A program made the position numbers and the translations under genes. From Candidatus Binatia bacterium (GTDB lineage Bacteria > Desulfobacterota_B > Binatia > UBA9968), in contig JAICHC010000260.1 in NCBI GenBank assembly GCA_025922795.1, positions 1 to 5,207 on the forward strand: 5,207 bases of DNA. Direction: 5' to 3'. The notes under the pieces were generated by a model that worked only from the letters and a program-made list of their open reading frames with translations, ran no database searches and had not been told where the DNA came from. Shown here piece after piece: positions 1 to 4,991 of the stretch (position 1 is the stretch's first letter; each line of letters starts with the position of its first letter).

Positions 1-337
1 GCGCCAGCTCTAGCATCGGCGGATTGAAATCAACGCCGATCACTTTGCCACAGGCGCCGATGATCTGCGAGATGATGTAGCAGGCCTTGCCGCTGCCGGA
101 ACCGAGATCGAGAACGGTCTCGCCCGCGCGAATGTAACGCGACGGATCGCCGCAGCCGTAGTCTTTCTCGATGATTTCGTCCGGAATGACTTTCAGTAGA
201 GCCCCGTCGTAGCTAACCGGAAGACAGAGGCAGGCCTCCACTTCCAGCGCGGCATCGCCGTAGCGCCGCAGCACCGCGGTTTCATGATCGATGCCGTTTG
301 ACATAGCTTGGCCAGTGCCAACCGTTTCTCTGTCCAT
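1..337 (-). CDS. SAM-dependent methyltransferase, ArsM-like, N-terminal part (runs off left edge)
   Basis: Class I (Rossmann-fold) S-adenosylmethionine methyltransferase, cytoplasmic. Only the first 112 codons are in the window. Visible: SAM-binding motif I VLDLGSGSGK at residues 75-84, and the acidic end of strand 2, GVDFN, with D103. Before the fold there is a Cys-containing segment (C36, C38 in ACLCLPVSYD; C62 in DYGCGDPSRYIR). From memory, this N-terminal layout (Cys pair, then DYGCGDPSRY, then motif I) matches a methyltransferase group that includes the arsenite methyltransferases of arsenosugar biosynthesis. The metal-binding cysteines of the C-terminal half are outside the window, so the arsenic role is inference. 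The ATG at 337 is chosen because a perfect AGGAGG (342-347) sits 4 nt upstream; the in-frame ATG at 304 has no such site. It is colinear with prfB but 451 bp downstream, so probably a separate transcript. Methyltransferase fold: high confidence; substrate: low. Confidence 0.85.
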   Translation of the reverse strand, partial: MDRETVGTGQAMSNGIDHETAVLRRYGDAALEVEACLCLPVSYDGALLKVIPDEIIEKDYGCGDPSRYIRAGETVLDLGSGSGKACYIISQIIGACGKVIGVDFNPPMLELA

Positions 338-341
338 CACG

Positions 342-347
342 CCTCCT
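342..347 (-). promoter_or_regulatory. Strong ribosome binding site of the methyltransferase gene
   Basis: Perfect AGGAGG on the minus strand, 4 nt before the ATG at 337. It decides the start against the in-frame ATG 11 codons later. Confidence 0.75.
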
Positions 348-425
348 GCAATCGGATTCGGTGCTCACAGACAACCATCTTCCCCGCAAACACGCAATAT
401 CGGCGCGTTCACCGACTGTCCGATT

Positions 426-445
426 TATCAATGAGTTCATTGGTA
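426..445. promoter_or_regulatory. Operator-like palindrome upstream of the methyltransferase gene
   Basis: TATCAATGAGTTCATTGGTA: CAATGA and TCATTG are perfect inverted arms of 6 around a central GT, and outer TA/TA also pair (16 of 20 positions symmetric). It lies about 90-110 bp upstream of the methyltransferase start. On the minus strand a TTGACC (-35-like, plus 477-482) lies just upstream; the matching -10 is poor (TGTCAC with 16-bp spacing), which would put the palindrome at or just after the transcription start. Dyads of this size are typical for dimeric repressors (ArsR, TetR and similar). The regulator is unknown and not in the window. Confidence 0.4.
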
Positions 446-709
446 TGTGGACATGTGACATAGGCGGCGTGCTTCGGGTCAAGCCCTTCCGAACGCAGTC
501 AATGGGCCTGTGCCTTGTAGGCCACCACGCCATCCTCCCGAAGGGTGCCCATTTGGGGGCTCGGGCCGGAACGCAACCGGTACGCTCCTGTGCCCGCGTT
601 CTCCAGGGCTCGTCCCTCGGTTGCCTGATGACTACTTACTTTTGAACTCCTTAATAGATGTCGTGAAAACGACGAAAGATGCAAAAAAGTTCCGGAGCAA
701 TAATGGGTA

Positions 710-731
710 GGGGCACGGCGTCCCGCGCCCC
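710..731. repeat. Degenerate palindromic intergenic repeat (GTAGGGGCACGG type)
   Basis: GGGGCACGG (710-718), loop CGTC, CCGCGCCCC (723-731): a 9-bp stem with one mismatch. The left flank GTA plus the left arm matches, from memory, one half of the palindromic unit GTAGGGGCACGG-N-CCGTGCCCCTAC that recurs in intergenic DNA of many environmental bacteria. The right half here has drifted (CGCG for CGTG, and no TAC end). It lies 58 bp downstream of the prfB stop. No T run follows it on either strand, so it is not a standard intrinsic terminator. Confidence 0.4.
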
Positions 732-788
732 CGCAGACGAGGGCTGCATGCTTCTCATGGCAGCGAATTGCCGAAGCAAGAATTTCGA

Positions 789-1899
789 TCAGGAAGCGGC
801 GGGCTCGTCGGCCTGCATCAGGTAAGCTTCAATAAAGGGATCGATGTCGCCGTCGAGCACCGCATCGGCGTTGCCGACTTCCAGGTTCGTTCGATGGTCC
901 TTGACCAAGCGATAGGGGTGAAGCACGTAAGAACGAATCTGACTGCCCCACGCGATATCCTTCTTGGTCTTGTGGTAGGTCTCCATTTTTTCTTTTTGCT
1001 TTTCAATCTCGAGCTCATAGAGGCGCGATTTTAAAATTTTCATCGCCATCGCCCGGTTCTTGTGCTGGGAGCGCTCGTTTTGGCAGGCGACGACGATTCC
1101 GGTCGGAATATGGGTCAAGCGCACGGCGGAGTCGGTCTTGTTGACGTGCTGTCCGCCGGCGCCGCTAGAACGGTAAGTATCCACGCGGAGGTCGGCTTCA
1201 TTAATTTCGACTTTGATATCGTCGTCCACTTCGGGATAAACGAACACCGATGCAAACGACGTGTGGCGCCGCGAATTCGCGTCAAAAGGCGAGATGCGCA
1301 CGAGCCGGTGAATGCCGGCTTCGGCCTTGAGATAGCCGTAGGCATAGTCGCCTTCGACCATGAAAGTGACGCTTTTTAAGCCTGCCTCTTCGCCGGGTTG
1401 GTAGTCGAGAATTTCCTTCCGATAACCGCGCCTGTCGCACCAGCGCAGATACAAGCGCAAAAGAATCTCCGCCCAATCCTGCGCTTCCGTGCCGCCGGCG
1501 CCCGGATGAAGTGTGACGATCGCATTGCGGCGATCGTCCGGACCGCCGAGCAGTTGCGTCAACTCGGTCTGCGCCATCTCTTTGCCGACCACAGCGACTT
1601 TCGCCGCGGCTTCGGCGAGCGCATCGTCGCTCTTCTCGTCCTTGGCGACGCCGAGAAAGAACCGAGCTTCTTCGAGCTCTGAGCGATGCTTGGACCAGGC
1701 GTCAATGACAGCCTTGAGCGAGGACTGCTCCTTGAGAATGCCTTGGGCTTTTTCGCCGTCGTTCCAGAAATCCGGCTGATTGGTCAAATGGTTCAATTGA
1801 TCGAGGCGCTTCTGCTTGCTCTCGACGTCAAAGACGCCTCCGCAAGAGATCGAGTCGCTCTTCAAGGTGGGTAAGTTGTTCGGCGGTTTCTTCCAGCAT
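789..1899 (-). CDS. prfB: Peptide chain release factor 2 (RF2), expressed by programmed +1 frameshift
   Basis: RF2 recognises UGA and UAA in the ribosomal A site and triggers peptide release. The gene is in two frames: 1899-1831 encodes 23 residues (MLEETAEQL... ending in LRRRL), then an in-frame TGA (1830-1828); after a +1 shift the reading continues at GAC (1829-1827) to the TGA stop at 791-789, giving about 369 residues, close to the 365 of E. coli RF2. Motifs, numbered in the full product: anticodon-like SPF at 203-205 ([15 protein letters not shown]) and catalytic GGQ at 248-250 (SGAGGQHVN); the C-terminal [15 protein letters not shown] is typical of RF2. The start ATG at 1899 is preceded directly by an in-frame TAG (1902-1900), so it cannot lie further upstream. 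A naive single-frame start at 1931 gives an unrelated N-terminus and is wrong. The RBS is modest (AAAGAG at 1905-1910, 5 nt spacer). Confidence 0.97.
1827..1842 (-). promoter_or_regulatory. prfB programmed +1 ribosomal frameshift site
   Basis: On the minus strand the sequence reads CGGAGG CGT CTT TGA C. The elements match the E. coli RF2 site: an internal Shine-Dalgarno-like GGAGG (1837-1841) exactly 3 nt before the slippery CTT (1833-1831), then the poorly terminating TGA followed by C (1830-1827). When RF2 is scarce, termination at this TGA is slow and the ribosome slips from CTT to TTT, restoring the downstream frame. This gives autoregulation of RF2 level. The RF2-like sequence switches frame exactly here (upstream LRRRL, downstream DVESKQKRL), which supports real recoding over sequencing error. 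Confidence 0.95.
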
Positions 1900-1969
1900 C
1901 TAGGCTCTTTCCGGCATCCTAACGCCTGCAATCCGATTTTTTGATTCTGCGGTCGACATTGTTGTCGTG

Positions 1970-1998
1970 ATTATACCTCTATTAAACCCTGCTCACAA
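1970..1998 (-). promoter_or_regulatory. Probable sigma70 promoter for prfB, inside the end of ybeY
   Basis: On the minus strand: TTGTGA (1998-1993, 4 of 6 to TTGACA), a 17-bp spacer, and a perfect TATAAT (1975-1970). The -10 box covers the ybeY stop codon TAA (1973-1971). The predicted start near 1963 gives a leader of about 64 nt before the prfB ATG. prfB can therefore be transcribed apart from ybeY; cotranscription from upstream is still possible. Confidence 0.6.
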
Positions 1999-2420
1999 AG
2001 CTGGCGATAAATTTTATCCTCCAGCCGTTTCATCACGCGGGCGTCCTTGGCCGATCGCTCGTGATCGTAGCCGAGCAGATGAACGATGCCGTGGATCAAG
2101 AGCGTCGCCACCTCCTGGTCCGGCGTCCGGCCGCGCTGCTTGGCCTGCTCGCGCGCCTTTTCCACGGAAATGATCACATCGCCGAGCAAGCGAGTTGCCG
2201 GCGTTCCACCGTCCTCCATAGGAAAAGACAACACGTCGGTGGGATAGTCCTTGCGGCGGTACTTGGCGTTGAGTTTGCGCATTTCGGAGTTGCCGATCAA
2301 TACCAGGCTCAACTCGGCGTCGGCTTCGCCGAGCAAGCCAAGAATCGCGAGGGCGATTGTTTTGAGTCTACGACCGGAAAGCTTTCGGCCGGCGCCTCGA
2401 CGCGCGATCTCAACCGGCAT
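1971..2420 (-). CDS. ybeY: Endoribonuclease YbeY, rRNA maturation factor
   Basis: Zinc-dependent single-strand endoribonuclease of the UPF0054 family, needed for 16S rRNA 3'-end maturation and 70S ribosome quality control in the cytoplasm. It is 149 residues, the usual family length. The metal-binding signature H-G-x-x-H-L-x-G-Y-D-H is complete (H110, H114, H120). The other family blocks are present: LNAKYRRKDYPTDVLSFP at about 50-67 (with the conserved Arg after Tyr54) and LLGDVIIS at 78-85. The ATG at 2420 is the first start after an in-frame TAG 9 nt upstream, and the protein aligns with the family from its N-terminus. No Shine-Dalgarno sequence precedes it. prfB follows 71 bp downstream on the same strand. 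The phoH, corC and lnt neighbours that often accompany ybeY are absent between it and prfB. Confidence 0.95.
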   Translation of the reverse strand: MPVEIARRGAGRKLSGRRLKTIALAILGLLGEADAELSLVLIGNSEMRKLNAKYRRKDYPTDVLSFPMEDGGTPATRLLGDVIISVEKAREQAKQRGRTPDQEVATLLIHGIVHLLGYDHERSAKDARVMKRLEDKIYRQLCEQGLIEV

Positions 2421-2545
2421 GCCGGGATACTAACGTTTCGCCGAAAAACTTTCGAGCAGCGGCAAAGCCAGTGAACTGTGCCGACGAAGCCGTCTGAAGT
2501 CAGCCTAAAAATTGATGATTTTTGACTGTCTGCGCCCGAACTTAA

Positions 2546-2574
2546 TTGACTTGCCGAAATCGATTTGCTAGTAA
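2546..2574 (+). promoter_or_regulatory. Probable sigma70 promoter of the ferredoxin gene
   Basis: TTGACT (2546-2551, 5 of 6 to consensus), a 17-bp spacer, and TAGTAA (2569-2574), preceded by TGC as in extended -10 promoters. Transcription would begin near 2581, leaving a leader of about 22 nt that holds AGGAGG. The position is right for the ATG at 2603 and argues against a TTG start at 2546, which would lie inside the promoter. Confidence 0.55.
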
Positions 2575-2591
2575 ATTAACGTCCGATTCCC

Positions 2592-2597
2592 AGGAGG
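2592..2597 (+). promoter_or_regulatory. Strong ribosome binding site of the ferredoxin gene
   Basis: Perfect AGGAGG, 5 nt before the ATG at 2603. It decides the start: the frame is open upstream to a TTG at 2546, but those extra 19 residues have no RBS and do not look like ferredoxin. Confidence 0.85.
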
Positions 2598-2602
2598 AGA
2601 AG

Positions 2603-2875
2603 ATGACGTATATCATAGCTGAGCCTTGCATCGACGTGAAGGATACCGCTTGTGTGGATGTCTGCCCGGTGGACTGCATTCATCCTACTAAGAATGAGAC
2701 CGAAGAGTTTGAGAAGGAAAAAAAACTCTACATCGACCCTGAGGAATGCATCGACTGTGGCGCTTGTGAGCCGGTCTGCCCGGAGGAGGCGATCTTCGAG
2801 GAAGCCGCGGTTCCCGACAAGTGGAAACACTTTATCAAAATAGACGCCGACTGGTATAAAGCAAAAAAAGGCTAG
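2603..2875 (+). CDS. Ferredoxin, seven-iron [3Fe-4S][4Fe-4S] type
   Basis: Small soluble electron carrier, 90 residues. Eight cysteines: C9, C17, C21, C25, then C49, C52, C55, C59. The second half is a standard C-x2-C-x2-C-x3-CP motif. In the first half the position of the second cysteine of a normal 4Fe motif (C11 of Azotobacter FdI) is Val12, while C9, C17 and C21 are kept. That pattern marks the 7Fe ferredoxins, where C9, C17 and C59 hold [3Fe-4S] and C21, C49, C52, C55 hold [4Fe-4S]. The start TYIIAEPCIDVKD and the tail (VPDKWKHF, DADWY) agree with the FdxA-like group. The loop between the halves (PTKNETEEFEKEKK) is about 9 residues longer than in Azotobacter FdI and strongly charged. It has its own promoter and terminator, so it is probably monocistronic. 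The redox partner is unknown; the flavoprotein downstream is only a guess. Confidence 0.93.
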   Translation: MTYIIAEPCIDVKDTACVDVCPVDCIHPTKNETEEFEKEKKLYIDPEECIDCGACEPVCPEEAIFEEAAVPDKWKHFIKIDADWYKAKKG

Positions 2876-2904
2876 CAGCCGCCGCGATCCGTGATTTGAA
2901 ACCC

Positions 2905-2937
2905 AAGGGCTGAGGAAAACCTCAGCCCTTTTTATTT
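2905..2937 (+). terminator. Rho-independent terminator of the ferredoxin gene
   Basis: A perfect 11-bp stem (AAGGGCTGAGG at 2905-2915 with CCTCAGCCCTT at 2920-2930), a tetraloop AAAA, and a T tract (TTTTTATTT) at 2929-2937. It lies 29 bp after the ferredoxin stop. The T tract is on the plus-strand side only, so it acts on the ferredoxin transcript and separates it from the flavoprotein gene. Confidence 0.95.
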
Positions 2938-3221
2938 GGTGCGTTTAGTTTCCTCCATTGGCCCGTCGTCGGTCAGTTGCTCTCTGATCATGTTGATACC
3001 GTGAAGCCTGACAAATGCCTTAGTCGGTGATATGGGTCGGGCGCGCAGGGCCGCGAGGAAGACAGGACGGCCGGCCGCGGATTTGGCGTGAGTGAGCGTC
3101 CCTGAATTTGCTACTGACGGCCGTGGATTCATCGGTCGGAGGTCGACGGCATGAAAGTTTGGGATAATTGTCGGTATCATGAATCCTGATCTTCACCGGA
3201 TCGAAGGGAGAGTTCGAGACG
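2938..3221. other. 284-bp spacer before the flavoprotein gene; no gene assigned
   Basis: A minus-strand open frame of 82 codons (3180-2932) crosses it. It has only a weak AGGA 3 nt before its ATG, no recognisable domain, and its stop lies within the ferredoxin terminator's T tract, so I do not call it a gene. A GATAAT at 3163-3168 could be a -10 box for the flavoprotein gene, but nothing at -35 distance resembles TTGACA. An 8-bp palindrome GGCCGGCC near 3070 is too short to interpret. Confidence 0.4.
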
Positions 3222-4964
3222 ATGGCACAACCAGCAACGAACAATGTCGCGCACTGGGACCTTGAAGCGGATGTTTTAGTGGTGGGGTCGGGAGCCGCCG
3301 GGCTTCCGGCTGCGATCAAGGTAGTCGAGGGCGGGGCATCGGTGATTGTCATCGAAGCGAATTACGACGTCGGCGGGCACGCCATTCTAAGCGGCGGCCA
3401 TATGGCTCTTGGCGGCGGGACGAGCGCGCAGAAGAAATACGGTATTGCGGACTCGCCAGACACCGTGTTCTCCGATCTCACCGACTGGTCGATCGTGCAA
3501 CCCAACGGATCGCCGGACTACCGCTACAATGACCGGGCCTTGATGCGGGCGTTCGCCGATCATTGCGCGCCGACGTTTGAATTTCTGCTTGCGAACGGTG
3601 TCGAGTTCACCGACAAGGCGCCGGACAATCATGGTGCCTCGACAACCGGCAACTCCGCGCCGCGAGAGAATCATGCGTTCTGGACCAAAGGCGCCGGGCT
3701 GGAAAGTCCCAATGCCGCCGCCGGAACCGGTGTCATCCGACCGCTCGAGGCGAGCGCGCGCGCTAAGGGTGTGCGCTTTTTGCTGAACTACAAAATGACC
3801 GGCTTGATTCGCGAGCCGGGCACAAGCGGGCGCGTGACCGGGATCGGCGCAGAGTACACGCCGAGAATCATGCCGGGCACAACCGCACCGCTCAAGAGCT
3901 TCCGCTCGGACGGTAACATTGAAAGTACCCAAGTCGCGATGAAGCTGCGCGCCGCCAAGGCGGTCATCATCGCCACCGGCGGGAGCACGAGCGACATCCA
4001 TTTCCGTCGTATGTTCGATCCCCGATTGACTCCGGTGATCCAGGTCGGCGGCGAACCGTACAGTTATCAAGACGCCAGCGGCGAGCTCGCGGCGATGGCC
4101 ATCGGCGCGTCGCTCTGGGGCCTCGCGAACCAGACGCTGGAGAACGGCGCGACCATGCGCACGCAACGGGCGATTGCCACCAAGTATAACTACGTGCCGT
4201 GGAAAATTGACAGCCCGATTTTTCCGCTGGTGCGCGCCACTGGACTTAACGTGAAGGACTGGCAGGACCTGATCTTGGTCAATCAAGTCGGCAAGCGATT
4301 TTACGACGAGACCAAGGGCGATGTGCCGCACGGTAATCTCGGCGGCCAGCTCGCGCCCTGCACGCCCAATGACTATCGCAACTGCGAAAAAATCCAGTAC
4401 AACCCAACCAAGTACAACTTTACGCACGCGGCGCTGGCGATGAACGAGTACTCCGAACCGCCCGACTATTGCGCCGGGCCGGTCTGGGCGATCTTCGATG
4501 CGGACGCGGTGGAGCGGGAAGGATGGAACGTGGTGCCGCCGTACGTCGACCCGGATGGCTATTTCTTTACCGCGAATACGCTGGCGGAGCTGGCGGCGGC
4601 GATTAAAAATGAGTATCAGGCAAAGCCGATGAGAGGGGAAACCCTGGAAGCGACTGTGGAGCGTTACAACGCTGCGGTCGACCGCGGTGAGGACGTTGAT
4701 TTCGGCAAGCCGGCGCCGAAGTACAAGATTCAGACGCTGCCGTTCTATGCCGCCTGGGCGACCCCGGTGGTGCACGACACGCGCGCCGGCCTAAGAATCA
4801 ATGCGAAATGCCAGGTGCTCGATATGAAAGGCCGGGTGATTCCCGGTCTTTATTGCGCCGGCGAGTCAGCCGGCGGCTTCAACCAACACGGCATGGGCCG
4901 CTGCGCCACGCAGGGCTACATCTCCGGCATCAACGCCGCGGCGGAACCGCGCCACCGGGAATGA
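3222..4964 (+). CDS. FAD-dependent oxidoreductase, fumarate reductase/ketosteroid dehydrogenase flavoprotein superfamily
   Basis: 580-residue flavoprotein of the FAD_binding_2 type. N-terminal FAD fold: DVLVVGSGAAGLPAA with GxGxxG at 22-27, and Glu45 at the end of strand 2 for the ribose. Next comes the family segment GGHAILSGGHMALGGGT (51-67), followed by KKYGIADSPD. ATGG at 251-254 is the second FAD-contact strand. A substrate or cap domain lies between. The C-terminal FAD block is IPGLYCAGESAGG (540-552). No signal peptide, Tat motif, haem motif or membrane segment is seen, so it is probably cytoplasmic. By eye, two features of fumarate reductases are missing: the Arg after GKRF.NE (here GKRFYDETKGD, 358-366), and the NRLGGNA block after the C-terminal GG (here QHGMGRCA, 555-562). 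A fumarate reductase is therefore unlikely; a dehydrogenase or reductase of another ketone, steroid or enoate is possible. The start ATG has AAGGGAGAG (3205-3212... region) 9 nt upstream. The specific substrate is unknown. Confidence 0.9.
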   Translation: MAQPATNNVAHWDLEADVLVVGSGAAGLPAAIKVVEGGASVIVIEANYDVGGHAILSGGHMALGGGTSAQKKYGIADSPDTVFSDLTDWSIVQPNGSPDYRYNDRALMRAFADHCAPTFEFLLANGVEFTDKAPDNHGASTTGNSAPRENHAFWTKGAGLESPNAAAGTGVIRPLEASARAKGVRFLLNYKMTGLIREPGTSGRVTGIGAEYTPRIMPGTTAPLKSFRSDGNIESTQVAMKLRAAKAVIIATGGSTSDIHFRRMFDPRLTPVIQVGGEPYSYQDASGELAAMAIGASLWGLANQTLENGATMRTQRAIATKYNYVPWKIDSPIFPLVRATGLNVKDWQDLILVNQVGKRFYDETKGDVPHGNLGGQLAPCTPNDYRNCEKIQYNPTKYNFTHAALAMNEYSEPPDYCAGPVWAIFDADAVEREGWNVVPPYVDPDGYFFTANTLAELAAAIKNEYQAKPMRGETLEATVERYNAAVDRGEDVDFGKPAPKYKIQTLPFYAAWATPVVHDTRAGLRINAKCQVLDMKGRVIPGLYCAGESAGGFNQHGMGRCATQGYISGINAAAEPRHRE

Positions 4965-4991
4965 GGCCGAATTCCCCCAGGGAAAAGGGAG

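Larger units (their letters stand above)
338..788. other. 451-bp spacer between prfB and the methyltransferase gene; no gene assigned
   Basis: Contents: the RBS of the methyltransferase, a palindrome at 426-445, a GC-rich stretch at about 480-625, a short A-rich segment near 650-680, and a degenerate palindromic repeat at 710-731. Several open frames of 60-95 codons overlap each other here on both strands (for example minus 499-684 and plus 361-645). None has a good RBS or a recognisable domain, and mutually overlapping open frames are expected in GC-rich non-coding DNA. I recognise no riboswitch class in the methyltransferase leader: I looked for cobalamin, SAM and SAH aptamer cores and saw none. 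Confidence 0.5.
2421..2602. other. Divergent regulatory region between ybeY and the ferredoxin gene
   Basis: A 182-bp non-coding region, AT-rich from about 2503 to 2580. It holds the ferredoxin promoter and RBS on the plus strand. A small dyad AAAAAT-TGATG-ATTTTT lies at 2507-2523, with AGTCA/TGACT (2498-2502 and 2523-2527) around it; its role is unknown. No convincing ybeY promoter with a normal leader is visible on the minus strand. Confidence 0.5.

Noticed and set aside
361..645. 94-codon plus-strand open frame in the left spacer
   Set aside because: No RBS, no domain, overlapped by other open frames on both strands, and it runs through the operator-like palindrome.
660..673. Hairpin GTCGT-GAAA-ACGAC as a terminator or RNA element
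   Set aside because: The stem is only 5 bp with a GNRA-type loop and no T tract; a stem this short is expected by chance. No flanking structure was found.
710..731. GC-rich hairpin as the prfB terminator
   Set aside because: On the minus strand the stem is followed by TACCCATTATTGC with no run of T, so it does not fit an intrinsic terminator. It is listed as a repeat instead.
1900..1931. Upstream start of prfB at 1931
   Set aside because: The 34 residues before the DVESKQ segment are out of frame with the real N-terminus and unlike RF2. The recoding site and the in-frame TAG before ATG 1899 explain the gene.
2546..2602. TTG start of the ferredoxin, 19 residues longer
   Set aside because: The TTG is part of the -35 box, while a perfect AGGAGG serves the ATG at 2603. 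The shorter protein begins like other 7Fe ferredoxins.
2932..3180. 82-codon minus-strand open frame as a gene
   Set aside because: Poor RBS, no recognisable domain, and its stop falls in the ferredoxin terminator. It stays a doubtful open frame.
3387..4775. 462-codon open frame on the minus strand
   Set aside because: It lies wholly antisense to the flavoprotein gene, which has clear FAD motifs. The translation is Arg/His/Val-rich, as is typical for a shadow frame of a GC-rich gene, and shows no domain.
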